Shown in pieces: positions 7,867 to 15,909 of a stretch of DNA of 38,135 bases. Each line of letters begins with the position of its first letter. The first letter of the stretch is position 1. This stretch comes from a virus, in IMG/VR virus record IMGVR_UViG_3300020735_000025, positions 1 to 38,135 of that record; one strand, 5' to 3'. The notes beneath the pieces were generated by a model. That model had not been told where the DNA came from. It saw only the letters and a program-made list of their open reading frames with translations, and did no database searches. The translations under genes and the position numbers were made by a program.

Positions 7867-8249
7867 AAGTAATTCACACAAACGAAAATATGATTGCTCG
7901 GTCCCTTAGTTTCCTGTGGTGGAAACGGATTTATTTAGGGGCACGGTATTGGAAGCTGTTAAGATCACAGAAAGACGCAGTTCTAGCTCATGAGGAAGCG
8001 CATTGCAAGTTTCATCACTCAGAGTTAAGATTGCTTACGTTGTTGTTTTGCCCAGTTTTAATTAAGTTGGTTTGCCATAAAACCGAATTTGTAGCAGATC
8101 GATACGCCGCAAATAAAGGATTGGCAGGGCCATTAATACAAGTGCTTAGTTTTGATCGCGAAGAGGATTGGCTTTACCCCTGCAACGCAGATCGTCGCAA
8201 AGCCTTGGAGGATTATGAGTACACTCGCATGGCACCCGTTAAGTGCTAA
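7863..8249 (+). CDS. Small M48-like membrane metalloprotease (zincin)
   Basis: 128 aa from the ATG at 7863, which overlaps the preceding TGA (ATGA); an upstream in-frame ATG at 7848 is less likely. HEEAH at residues 43-47 matches the HExxH zinc site, and EFVAD at 75-79 gives the downstream Glu and the ExxAD pattern of M48/M56 peptidases. Between them lies a hydrophobic segment (about 55-71, LRLLTLLFCPVLIKLV) that could enter the membrane. The architecture is a minimal HtpX-like catalytic core. Whether it is proteolytic is not known. It lies directly before scaffold and capsid genes, so prohead maturation or host-membrane action are both possible. Confidence 0.65.
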   Translation: MKVIHTNENMIARSLSFLWWKRIYLGARYWKLLRSQKDAVLAHEEAHCKFHHSELRLLTLLFCPVLIKLVCHKTEFVADRYAANKGLAGPLIQVLSFDREEDWLYPCNADRRKALEDYEYTRMAPVKC

Positions 8250-8289
8250 TCTCGCCCGTTCGGCGTAACCGACCAAAGGAGTAAGAAGT

Positions 8290-9093
8290 ATGTGGAAATT
8301 GTTAATGAGTTATTTAATGTTTATGCTGGCAGTTCTCTCGCCAGGTGTAGATGATCCTTTTGGTGATGACACTCCACCAGATGACGATGTACCGCCAAAT
8401 GATGATGACGCGCCGTCAGATAATGACGATGATGACACTCCAGACGATGACGATACACCACCAACTGATGATGACATTCCCGCCCCACGTCAAATGACAC
8501 GGGCTCAAAAAGACATCATTGAAACCCGTAAAAGAGCACAAGACGCAGAAGCTAAATTGGCTCAAGCGCAAGCTGAATTGGAAGCCGCTCGTCGTCAACC
8601 TTCACAGTCATCCAGCGTACAGAATACGGAAGAGCAACGTGTTTGGCAGCAAGAAGAGGATGTTTTACGTAACCCTGATTCAACTGATTGGCAGAAATAC
8701 GCCATTCAAGCGAACCGTCAGGCCCGTGCAGCTAACTCTAATTCACAAAATGCCTTACGCCGCGCAGAAGATTTAGCAGATCTAACCAAGTTTGAGCAAT
8801 TGGCGGTTGCAAAACCAAAGATGTTCAATGCTTATAAAGATAAAGTTGAAGCTGAATTGTCCCGACTTCGTGCGAATGGAAACAATGCACCACGCGAAGA
8901 ATTACTCGCATTGCTCATTGGACGTGATTTACGTGATGGCAAGTTGAAAGCTGGTTCAAGCACTCCACCCAAAAAAGGCGGTGCTGGACGCGGTACTACG
9001 CCGGGAGCTCGATCTGATGTCCAAAGTTCTGGAACAGGCCGATTGACCGATGCTGAAAAACGTGCGAAGCGCCTTGAAAATATTCGTATTTAA
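8290..9093 (+). CDS. Scaffolding protein
   Basis: 267 aa, immediately upstream of the major capsid gene, with a strong ribosome site (AAAGGAGTAAGAAGT). Residues 20-65 are an acidic tract of Asp/Pro repeats (DDTPPDDD-type). Residues about 75-115 form a coiled-coil-like segment rich in Ala, Glu, Gln and Lys (KRAQDAEAKLAQAQAELEAA). A predicted helical region and a basic C-terminus (DAEKRAKRLENIRI) follow. This composition and position are typical of phage scaffolds, which leave the prohead after assembly. The hydrophobic N-terminus (MWKLLMSYLMFMLAVLSPGV) is unusual for a scaffold. Confidence 0.75.
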   Translation: MWKLLMSYLMFMLAVLSPGVDDPFGDDTPPDDDVPPNDDDAPSDNDDDDTPDDDDTPPTDDDIPAPRQMTRAQKDIIETRKRAQDAEAKLAQAQAELEAARRQPSQSSSVQNTEEQRVWQQEEDVLRNPDSTDWQKYAIQANRQARAANSNSQNALRRAEDLADLTKFEQLAVAKPKMFNAYKDKVEAELSRLRANGNNAPREELLALLIGRDLRDGKLKAGSSTPPKKGGAGRGTTPGARSDVQSSGTGRLTDAEKRAKRLENIRI

Positions 9094-9103
9094 AGGACTT
9101 ATC

Positions 9104-10519
9104 ATGAAACTCGTAACATTACTTAAAAGTTTACTTAGCCCGGGCGTGACAAACTACTCTCCTGGCGCCGGTGGTCAAACTATCGCCAACGACATTGAAT
9201 TGCATATTCAAGACGAAGTTTTACGTCTTGCGCGGCGTCAATTAGTTGCTTATCAATTCGGTCAACCACTGCGTATTGAAAAAAATACTGGTGTGACATA
9301 CACGGCTACTCGTTATGAGCGTTTACCGTTGCCATTCGCGCCATTGTCCGAAGGCGTACCTGCTGCTGGTGAGTCGATCTCGATCGCTCAAGTTAGCGCA
9401 ACCGCTCAGCAATGGGGTGACTTGGTTCGTGTGACCGACGTTGCAGATATGACTATCAAACACCCATTGTTTAAACAAGCAATTCGTTTGATCGCCTTGC
9501 AACAACCTGAAACCATTGAGCGTAACGTTCTCAATATCCTCATGACTGCAACTCAAGTCAACTACGCAAACGGTAAGGCCAACCGCGCCTCATTGTTAGC
9601 TACTGACGTGAATAGCCCAGTTGAAATTGGTAAGATCGTCGGTGCTTTAGAGACCTTCGGTGCTCCAACTTTCATGGGTGATGAGCGTGAAGATATGAAG
9701 ATCGACATGGACGGCAAAACTAAAGCTAGTAATAGCCCAAGCGTGATGCCTCACTATGTTGCATTGGTTCACCCATTAGTCGTTCAAGATTTACGTCAAA
9801 ATAGCACTATTGCTACTGCGTGGTCCTACTCTGACATCAATCGTCTGTATAACAGCGATTTGGGCGAATGGGGTGGAGCACGTTTTTGCAAATCCAATAT
9901 GATTCCTTATTGGACAGGTGTTGCTGCCGTTAGCGGTACAGCTTCATCTTCAGGCGGTACATTAGCAACTGGTACGTACTATGTTCAAGTAACTGGTGCT
10001 CCTGCTGCTACTTCCGTTGAGCAAAAAATCTATCAAGTGTCTGGTTCAATTTCTGTGACAGGCCCAACAGGCTCAATCTCAGTAACCGTTCCAACTTTGG
10101 CAGGTTATGTATTTAACGTTTATGTTGGTACTTCTGCTGCTCCTAGCAACCTTGGTCTATCTGCTTCTGGTCCTACTTCTGGTCCTTTAGCCGGTAATGC
10201 AACTCAGTTGACCTCTGGCTCAACCGTTGTGATCACAGGTGTTGGCGCAGCTCAAACTCCTCCTGCTGCTCCTGCAACTGGCGTAACTGTATTCCCAACT
10301 TTCTATTTTGGTACAGACGCTTACGGTCAGGTGTTGCTCGATGATGTTGAGTACCACTATTTGCGTGATGCAGACAAGTCCGATCCACACAACCAGACTC
10401 GCGTTGTTTCATGGAAGATGATGTACGGCACTATCATCCTGAACAATGCTTATTTGGCTCGTACTGAATCGGGTAGCGCATTTACACCAGGCTACACTGC
10501 TGGTACAGCGGCCGAGTAA
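9104..10519 (+). CDS. Major capsid protein, N4-gp56 type with inserted domain
   Basis: 471 aa from the ATG at 9104 (ribosome site AAAGGACTTATC). An in-frame start at 9050 lies inside the scaffold gene and is unlikely. The N-terminus (SPGVTNYSPGAGGQTIAND), a central ATQVNYANGKANRASL-like helix region and the C-terminal TRVVSWKMMYGTIILNN segment resemble HK97-fold capsid proteins of the N4-gp56 family. Between about residues 280 and 392 lies a Ser/Thr/Gly/Ala-rich block of beta strands (GTYYVQVTG; YVFNVYVGTS) that looks like an Ig or fibronectin III-type insertion, probably surface-exposed. A terminator follows. Confidence 0.85.
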   Translation: MKLVTLLKSLLSPGVTNYSPGAGGQTIANDIELHIQDEVLRLARRQLVAYQFGQPLRIEKNTGVTYTATRYERLPLPFAPLSEGVPAAGESISIAQVSATAQQWGDLVRVTDVADMTIKHPLFKQAIRLIALQQPETIERNVLNILMTATQVNYANGKANRASLLATDVNSPVEIGKIVGALETFGAPTFMGDEREDMKIDMDGKTKASNSPSVMPHYVALVHPLVVQDLRQNSTIATAWSYSDINRLYNSDLGEWGGARFCKSNMIPYWTGVAAVSGTASSSGGTLATGTYYVQVTGAPAATSVEQKIYQVSGSISVTGPTGSISVTVPTLAGYVFNVYVGTSAAPSNLGLSASGPTSGPLAGNATQLTSGSTVVITGVGAAQTPPAAPATGVTVFPTFYFGTDAYGQVLLDDVEYHYLRDADKSDPHNQTRVVSWKMMYGTIILNNAYLARTESGSAFTPGYTAGTAAE

Positions 10520-10535
10520 TATTTAGTCGGTCATT

Positions 10536-10561
10536 AGGGGGAGGGCAACTTCCCCCTTTTT
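10536..10561 (+). terminator. Rho-independent terminator after the capsid gene
   Basis: AGGGGGAG (10536-10543), loop GGCAAC, TTCCCCCT (10550-10557), then a T run to 10561. An 8-bp stem (one G-T pair) followed by five T residues, 17 bases after the capsid stop. It would limit or modulate transcription between the capsid gene and the genes that follow. Confidence 0.85.
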
Positions 10562-10578
10562 AACTAAGGAGTAAGAGC

Positions 10579-10827
10579 ATGAATCACGAAGTTACCTACC
10601 GTTCTTTTGGCTGCCCTGATGACAGAGACATTGCCCCTGTTCAAGAATCCCCAGCAGTTGAAGCTGAGACACAAGAATCCCCAGCAGTTGAAGCTGAGAC
10701 ACAAGAATCGGAAGAAACACTTGCTACGAACGCCCCTGAAGGTGTGGATAAAGCCCCAGCTTTGCCAGTAGATGAATCACCTGCTGAAGAAGCCCCTGAA
10801 GTACAAGCTGCTCCAACTGAGGAATAA
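10579..10827 (+). CDS. Acidic repeat protein
   Basis: 82 aa, strongly acidic and Pro/Ala/Glu-rich. After a short folded-looking start (MNHEVTYRSFGCPDDRDIAP) it contains two perfect copies of the decapeptide unit QESPAVEAET plus a partial third, encoded by a 30-bp tandem repeat. The rest is similar Pro/Glu/Ala sequence, probably disordered. It has a strong ribosome site (TAAGGAGTAAGAGC). The repeat number is likely variable between relatives. No known family. It lies between capsid and adaptor genes. Confidence 0.6.
   Translation: MNHEVTYRSFGCPDDRDIAPVQESPAVEAETQESPAVEAETQESEETLATNAPEGVDKAPALPVDESPAEEAPEVQAAPTEE
10642..10710 (+). repeat. 30-bp tandem repeat, 2.3 copies
   Basis: Units start at 10642, 10672 and 10702 (CAAGAATCCCCAGCAGTTGA...). 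The first two are identical over 30 bp and the third is a 9-bp partial copy with one change. In frame, it encodes a repeated acidic decapeptide. Confidence 0.95.
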
Positions 10828-10829
10828 TC

Positions 10830-11330
10830 ATGAGTGAAGCTAAAAAGAATTCAGAGTTATCTTACGAAGAGTTACAGGCTCAAATTGCCGATCTTGAAAA
10901 GAAACTCAAAGTAGAGACTAAAGCTCGTTCTGAAGCCGAAGAATTAGCTTCTGCTGTGGCTCAAGCTGGTCAATTTTCTGCCAATACTGAAGAGCAACCT
11001 ACTGGTAAAACAATTACCCTTAGCGTTTGTTTGAACCCTGGCGAAAAAGATGAGAAAAAATTGAAGTGGAAAGATGTGGAATACCCAACATATTTCTACA
11101 CAATTCAACTACCGGCCGGTGCTGGGTTGGATTTGACCACAAACGGTATTGCTTATTATCATGGTCAAACCTATGAAGTTGATCCAATGACATTGGTTGA
11201 TTTAAAGAGCCGTGTAGCTCGTTGCTGGGATCATGAGAAGTCAATCCATGGCGACAATGAAAACGCTTACCGTAAGCCTTTGGGCGGGTCTTTGATCAGT
11301 CCCGCAGCTAGAGCGCGTGGTGCTCGTTAA
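10830..11330 (+). CDS. Structural-region hypothetical protein with coiled coil
   Basis: 166 aa. Residues 8-45 form a heptad-like coiled coil (YEELQAQIADLEKKLKVE...). After a linker, a beta-rich domain (ITLSVCLNPGEKDEKKLKW, YPTYFYTIQLPAG, YYHGQTYEVD) and a short helical segment with a conserved-looking RCWDHE lie near residues 60-140. The basic Gly/Arg tail is AARARGAR. It begins two bases after the preceding stop (TAA-TC-ATG) and its stop overlaps the next ATG. Probably a virion or capsid-associated protein. No family recognised with certainty. Confidence 0.6.
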   Translation: MSEAKKNSELSYEELQAQIADLEKKLKVETKARSEAEELASAVAQAGQFSANTEEQPTGKTITLSVCLNPGEKDEKKLKWKDVEYPTYFYTIQLPAGAGLDLTTNGIAYYHGQTYEVDPMTLVDLKSRVARCWDHEKSIHGDNENAYRKPLGGSLISPAARARGAR

Positions 11331-11578
11331 TGGCTACAAAAATAGCCAAAGTCGCAATTAAAAAACCCTCCGGTAAGGTAGCTTCCGAGCCGATGGGTTT
11401 GCGACATAAAGATTTGCAAACTTCGGGTAAACGCGGATTTGTCACAACTGATGGTAAATTTGTCGGGCGCACCGAAGGCGCAAAAATAGCCAATAAGGCA
11501 AAACAGACCAAAACCCCTGTCTCTAGGCTTCATTCAGAGGATTTGAAAGCATACAAACCAAGGAGTAAGAGTAAATGA
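11330..11578 (+). CDS. Small basic conserved phage protein
   Basis: 82 aa, rich in Lys and Arg. The central pattern GFVTTDGKFVGRTEGAKIA followed by LHSEDLKAY matches a widespread small phage domain (GF-x-T-x-G-x-FV-x-R-x-EA-x-x-IA ... L-x-SEDL) whose function is unknown to me. It overlaps the preceding stop by one base and the next start by ATGA, so the three genes from 10830 to 12000 are probably co-translated. Confidence 0.6.
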   Translation: MATKIAKVAIKKPSGKVASEPMGLRHKDLQTSGKRGFVTTDGKFVGRTEGAKIANKAKQTKTPVSRLHSEDLKAYKPRSKSK

Positions 11579-12000
11579 ACAAAGCTGATAACGTAATCGA
11601 CGAATCCCAAGTAGCCGTAACAGGCAACTTCACATTGACTGCTAATTTGCCAAATGGCAAAAATTTTAGCGTTAGTGGCTATTTGTACTCTGGTGAGTCT
11701 ATGGAGTCCATTAATGACCGTGTGGACATTTTGCATGATGTGGTTGACCGCCAACGCACACGTGCTGAAATTCCAGAATTGGAAGCTAAACGCGATCAAA
11801 TCGTTACTGCAATGGGTCAAATGAAGGATGTATTGGCTTCATTGGACGTAAAACAGAACATTGAAGGTAAGAAATTAACTTCGCAAGAGAAACTTACCAT
11901 TGAGAATATGCAGCGTAGTATGGTTAAAGCCCAAGAAGATGTAGAAAAAGGTGAAAAAGCCATTAAAGATGCTAAACTCAAGGCTGGAATTAAACTCTAA
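11575..12000 (+). CDS. Hypothetical coiled-coil protein
   Basis: 141 aa. The first 40 residues look like beta strands (VTGNFTLTANLPNGKNFSVSGYLYSGES). The rest is a long charged helix with heptads (about residues 43-138, including LHDVVDRQRTRAEIPELEAKRDQ). Preceded by AAGGAGTAAGAGTAA and overlapping the upstream stop. Likely a virion assembly accessory by position before the adaptor. No known function. Confidence 0.6.
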   Translation: MNKADNVIDESQVAVTGNFTLTANLPNGKNFSVSGYLYSGESMESINDRVDILHDVVDRQRTRAEIPELEAKRDQIVTAMGQMKDVLASLDVKQNIEGKKLTSQEKLTIENMQRSMVKAQEDVEKGEKAIKDAKLKAGIKL

Positions 12001-12005
12001 AGATC

Positions 12006-12698
12006 ATGTCAATTACCGCAGCCCAAATCGTAGCTGACGCATGCGCAATAGCCAAATGCCCTGGATTTACTTCTCAAGGTGGCCGCGCATTGAATCTTGT
12101 CCTCTCCGATTTGGTGTTGCATCGTAATTTAAAAGTCAATTTAGTCAGTACGACCATTAATGTTGTGGCTAACAGTAATGGTCCTTTTAATTTAGAGTCC
12201 GATTATTTACGCACTTATGAGCTGATGTATTACATTGAAGATCAGCCATATTTCTTGCAACCATCTAATCGCGCCCAGTTTGACTCTGAGCCAAATAAAT
12301 CCACAACGTCAAATTACCCATACGAATGGGCGACTGATTTGTCCCCCGTGGCTAATGGTGGTCTTGGATTACTTTATATTTACCCTCAGTCAAATCAAAA
12401 TTTAAGTATGAACCATCGCTATATGGTTCAACGTCCAGACATTACAACTCCTGAAACTAGCTCAAGTATTCCTTGGTTTGCCGATCAAGATTACTTGGTT
12501 CATGCCACAGCAATGCGATTAATGCGTATTACTGACGATACGCGGTACGATCGTTTTGTAGCCGATTGTGAACGCATGCTTGAAGTTCATTTATTGACTG
12601 AAGGTGATGAGCAACAGGTAGTTAAAGAAGTAAAGCTAGATCCGCGTCGTTTTAGAACTGCTGGATCACTCCGACCAACGAAACTTGACCCGTGGTAG
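12006..12698 (+). CDS. Head-tail adaptor / tail tube A-like protein
   Basis: 230 aa. The helical N-terminus (AAQIVADACAIAKCPGFTSQGGRALNLVL), central beta region ending YIYPQ, and C-terminal helices (DYLVHATAMRLMRITDDTRYDRFVADCERML) fit the adaptor family represented by T7 gp11 and P22 gp4-type proteins, which attach below the portal. It sits directly before the large stabilisation-type protein, the order expected in podoviruses. Assigned from order, size and general pattern, not from a defining motif. Confidence 0.65.
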   Translation: MSITAAQIVADACAIAKCPGFTSQGGRALNLVLSDLVLHRNLKVNLVSTTINVVANSNGPFNLESDYLRTYELMYYIEDQPYFLQPSNRAQFDSEPNKSTTSNYPYEWATDLSPVANGGLGLLYIYPQSNQNLSMNHRYMVQRPDITTPETSSSIPWFADQDYLVHATAMRLMRITDDTRYDRFVADCERMLEVHLLTEGDEQQVVKEVKLDPRRFRTAGSLRPTKLDPW

Positions 12699-12701
12699 AT
12701 C

Positions 12702-14339
12702 ATGGGTATTCGCGAAGGTAGGCCCGTCAGATTTACGCCTATTGGCCTAGCTGACGCATTTGATGCAACAGACAAGTTTTTAGGATCTTGTCGCAGTTTG
12801 CAAAATTTAGTATTTGATCAATCCAATCCCTCTTGCGTCATTCCGCGCCCAGGAGTGGGTACAGCCTTTACGTCGTTTGCTGGGTTCACATCACCAACTT
12901 TTGTTTCATGCCAAGTGGTTGTTGGTAACTATATTTTTGGAATGGTTTCAACTGGCTTGACTGCGGGTCACGATCAGCCATTTTGCTACAACATGACGAC
13001 TAGTTCGTTTGTGACGATTTCAAACGTAACTTCGGGTAATTCTGAAGGTAGGCCCACTTCACCGGCTACAAGTGGCCCGTGGACACCGCCAACAATGGCG
13101 GTAATTGGAATAAAAGTCATCATCACTCACCCTGGGTATAGTGGTACCGGCACTAATTTCTTTGGTGTGATCGACATTACCAATCCTGCCGCTCCCGCTT
13201 ACAGCACAATGAATACGACCACACATGGATTACCTAGTGTGCCGACATACGTTGCCAACTTTAATAACCGCGCTTATTTTATTTGTGGAAACGCTGTTTA
13301 TTACAGCGATGTTTTAGTGCCAACTAGCATGACTAATGCTGGCCAAGCGCTCACTATTGGCGACACATCCAATTGCACAGCTTTATCAGGCTTGCCAATT
13401 CAAACTACCACTGCCGGTGTTGCGGCCGCATTAATCGTATTTAAAACTTCCCAAATTTGGCAGATTACAGGTGACGCAGCTATTTCAGGCTCTTTATCTT
13501 TGAATTACTTGTCATTAAACGTAGGTAGCGTAGCGCCTAGATCAGTCCAACCTTCACCAATTGGCACCATATTTGTATCTCAAGATTCAGCTTATGTGGT
13601 CAATCCTTTGGGCGCAGTAATTCCATTGTCAAATCAATTGGGGTCATTTAACGCAACTTCAGACATTCGTCAGCCATTTAACTATTGCACTCAACCAACT
13701 AGAGTATCAGCAGCTTATTCAAATGGTATTTATCGGATGTGCATACTTACCATTATTGATGGTAATGTGACCACAAATGATTATTGGTTCGATACTAAAC
13801 GTATGCGTTGGAATGGCCCGCATACGTTTATTTACGATACAGCTTCTTCGGCTGGCGGTAATTTTGTGTTATCTGGTGCTGGATCGGGAGCAAAATTGTT
13901 TTACAGCTATACGGTACCTAGCACCAATACTGTTTATAACGACAATGGGGTAAGCTATTTGATCGATTTAAAAAGCGCTGATTTTCCTAATACTGGTGAA
14001 ATGGCGATGAATCAGATCATAGAGTCCACTATAGCTCTGGCTTCATCTGGCGCTTCTCAAAACTTTAGCGTTTCTGCTTTTGACGATGCTGGCAATTGCA
14101 TTACTAGCACCAGCGTTAAAACAAACCCTAGTGGGGCCTTATGGGGTTCTAATTATTGGGGAGACGGGTTATTGTGGAAATCATCGCTGGTTCGACCACA
14201 AACCTATTTACTTGCATGGCCAATTCCAATAGTATTTAACCGAATTGCAATTGAAATAGTTGCTACTGCGGCATCGGGTGTGGCGATTGATAGCTTTTTT
14301 GCAAGAACCCAAAAAACTGGCTATACACTTCAAAGTTAA
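12702..14339 (+). CDS. Tail tube B / packaged-DNA stabilisation-type protein
   Basis: 545 aa, almost entirely short beta strands with Gly/Ser/Asn turns, as in the beta-propeller tail proteins T7 gp12 and P22 gp10. Characteristic segments are an early FLGSCRSLQNLVFDQ with RPGVG, AYFICGNAVYYSD, LIVFKTSQIWQITGD (about residues 243-260) and a propeller-like IFVSQDSAYVVNPLG. It would close the portal channel and join it to the fibres. It follows the adaptor by 3 bases. Confidence is moderate because no catalytic or signature motif exists for this class. Confidence 0.65.
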   Translation: MGIREGRPVRFTPIGLADAFDATDKFLGSCRSLQNLVFDQSNPSCVIPRPGVGTAFTSFAGFTSPTFVSCQVVVGNYIFGMVSTGLTAGHDQPFCYNMTTSSFVTISNVTSGNSEGRPTSPATSGPWTPPTMAVIGIKVIITHPGYSGTGTNFFGVIDITNPAAPAYSTMNTTTHGLPSVPTYVANFNNRAYFICGNAVYYSDVLVPTSMTNAGQALTIGDTSNCTALSGLPIQTTTAGVAAALIVFKTSQIWQITGDAAISGSLSLNYLSLNVGSVAPRSVQPSPIGTIFVSQDSAYVVNPLGAVIPLSNQLGSFNATSDIRQPFNYCTQPTRVSAAYSNGIYRMCILTIIDGNVTTNDYWFDTKRMRWNGPHTFIYDTASSAGGNFVLSGAGSGAKLFYSYTVPSTNTVYNDNGVSYLIDLKSADFPNTGEMAMNQIIESTIALASSGASQNFSVSAFDDAGNCITSTSVKTNPSGALWGSNYWGDGLLWKSSLVRPQTYLLAWPIPIVFNRIAIEIVATAASGVAIDSFFARTQKTGYTLQS

Positions 14340-14348
14340 GGTTTCATT

Positions 14349-15431
14349 ATGTCAATTATCGGAAGTTTTCCAACCACTCTTGCCAACGGTCAACCCGAAG
14401 ATGCAACCCAAGTAATGTCACTTTTTAGTTGGATTCAAAGTCAAGTAAACGGCAATGCTTGCGCTGCTACAACAACTACTAATGTTCTAAAGGGTGACGG
14501 TTCGGGTAATACAACCATGGCCGTGGCTGGAACAGATTACGTAGTTCCAAATTCAGATTATTTGGCAATTTCAGGTACGGCCAACGTTTATTCGGGTAAT
14601 TATCCAGGATTAGTCGCTTTAGTTGACGGATTAAAATTAAGATTTAAAACAAATTTAGCAAATACCGGCGCTTCAACTTTTAATCCAAATTCCTTAGGTG
14701 CTAAACCAATCGTTGATTACAAAGGAAACGCTTTAGTTGGTGGTGAATTAATATCAAATGGAAATGCTGAATTAACTTACAACTCGGCGTTCAATAGCGG
14801 AAATGGAGCATGGGTTCTTAATTTACTTGAAACCCAGTTGGCCATTTTCTTAGGTACCATGTCCACCCAAAACTCTAATGCGGTGTCCATTACTGGAGGT
14901 ACTTTAAGTGGCGTGGTTATCAATGGCGCATCAAGTATTAATACTTCAATGCCAATTTTTGCAACTAGCCCCAATAGCGGAAGCTCAGGCGGTGTAGTTG
15001 TTAAGCAAAACGCTAGTGGTGGTAATTGCTATATTCAATTTACAAATAATGCCGTTAGCTCAGAATTTGGTGATCTAAGTGTTAGCCCTGGTGGAGTGAT
15101 GAACTTTACTGCGCCAGGTGGATTAACTCTTAATAATGTACCCATAATTAAAGGTCTTGGTCTTGGGGGTGAAATTTGGCATGGTGTATCTAAGTCTTTT
15201 AATACGACTTATACAAATTCCAATTCTTATCCAATAATGGTGTCAATTTGCTGGGCTGATCCAAGTGGTGCCGGCACTGTTTCAGTTGTTATTAATGGCA
15301 GCACAACAATTATGGCGCAAGGTGACACTAGTAACGCTTATTCGTACAGTTTTATTGTTACTCCAGGTACGACTTATATTGTTAATGCTAGTGGTACTGC
15401 TTCTCTAAGTAGTTGGGCTGAACTCTTTTAA
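14349..15431 (+). CDS. Second tail fibre / tail protein
   Basis: 360 aa, Asn/Ser/Thr/Gly-rich. The N-terminal 30 residues (IIGSFPTTLANGQPEDATQVMSLFSWI) resemble virion-attachment regions of fibre proteins, followed by VLKGDGSGNTTMAVAGTDY. Residues about 167-190 carry LGTMSTQNSNAVSITGG, the same motif as in the fibre at 5278-7326, and a 17-base identity underlies it. The C-terminal half is beta-rich and ends SSWAELF. Likely a second fibre or a spike attached to the stabilisation-type protein. It precedes the lysis cassette. Confidence 0.65.
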   Translation: MSIIGSFPTTLANGQPEDATQVMSLFSWIQSQVNGNACAATTTTNVLKGDGSGNTTMAVAGTDYVVPNSDYLAISGTANVYSGNYPGLVALVDGLKLRFKTNLANTGASTFNPNSLGAKPIVDYKGNALVGGELISNGNAELTYNSAFNSGNGAWVLNLLETQLAIFLGTMSTQNSNAVSITGGTLSGVVINGASSINTSMPIFATSPNSGSSGGVVVKQNASGGNCYIQFTNNAVSSEFGDLSVSPGGVMNFTAPGGLTLNNVPIIKGLGLGGEIWHGVSKSFNTTYTNSNSYPIMVSICWADPSGAGTVSVVINGSTTIMAQGDTSNAYSYSFIVTPGTTYIVNASGTASLSSWAELF

Positions 15432-15433
15432 TC

Positions 15434-15703
15434 ATGAATACTCCTAATAAGTCCCCTTCTTTGTCAGACGAAGCCATTATTGAATTGGCGGTTGATTCAG
15501 CCATTAAAAAGACTTTTGCAATTCTTGGTGTGGACATTGACAAACCTGAATCAGTTGAAGCGTTTAGAGAAGATTTACGTTTTGGTCGAAAACTACGAAA
15601 AATGTCCGATCACGGGTCAATGGCAATGGTGACAGTCGTTATTGGCGGTCTTTTGTTAGCTCTTTGGTACGGTATTAAAGCTGCAGCATCAACAAAAATA
15701 TGA
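15434..15703 (+). CDS. Membrane protein of the lysis cassette (DUF6127-like)
   Basis: 89 aa. The cytoplasmic N-terminus is acidic and helical (SDEAIIELAVDSAIKKTFAI); a conserved-looking FREDLRFGRKLRKMSDHG precedes one C-terminal membrane segment (about residues 63-83, MAMVTVVIGGLLLALWYGIK). This layout matches DUF6127 proteins, which lie just before holins in many phages. It starts two bases after the fibre stop (TAA-TC-ATG) and overlaps the holin by ATGA. It may modulate holin or act as a second holin. Confidence 0.7.
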   Translation: MNTPNKSPSLSDEAIIELAVDSAIKKTFAILGVDIDKPESVEAFREDLRFGRKLRKMSDHGSMAMVTVVIGGLLLALWYGIKAAASTKI

Positions 15704-15909
15704 ACCTTTACCCACATTGGCGAACTATTTTACGTAAAGCGTGGTCTCTCAAATTTGGAGCCGCGGGGATATTCTTTACTTGTTTAGGTGCAATTTTGCC
15801 AATGTATGACTATAAGTTTCAAGGTCATGAAAACCTATTTGCTGCACTTACCGTTATTTCTATAGCTGGTGCGATGATCTCCCGCTTGGTGGCACAGCAA
15901 GATGTTTGA
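15700..15909 (+). CDS. Holin
   Basis: 69 aa with two predicted membrane segments (about residues 18-36, FGAAGIFFTCLGAILPMY, and 46-64, LFAALTVISIAGAMISRLV) joined by a short polar loop, giving an N-in/C-in class II-like holin. The N-terminal LYPHWRTILRKAWSLK segment is typical of a phage holin group near DUF6127. It would permeabilise the inner membrane at the end of infection. It overlaps the upstream gene by ATGA and the lysozyme by 8 bases. Confidence 0.75.
   Translation: MNLYPHWRTILRKAWSLKFGAAGIFFTCLGAILPMYDYKFQGHENLFAALTVISIAGAMISRLVAQQDV

Noticed and set aside
9050-9103. Upstream start for the capsid protein inside the scaffold gene
   Set aside because: The ATG at 9104 has a good ribosome site, and the extra residues lack any capsid character.
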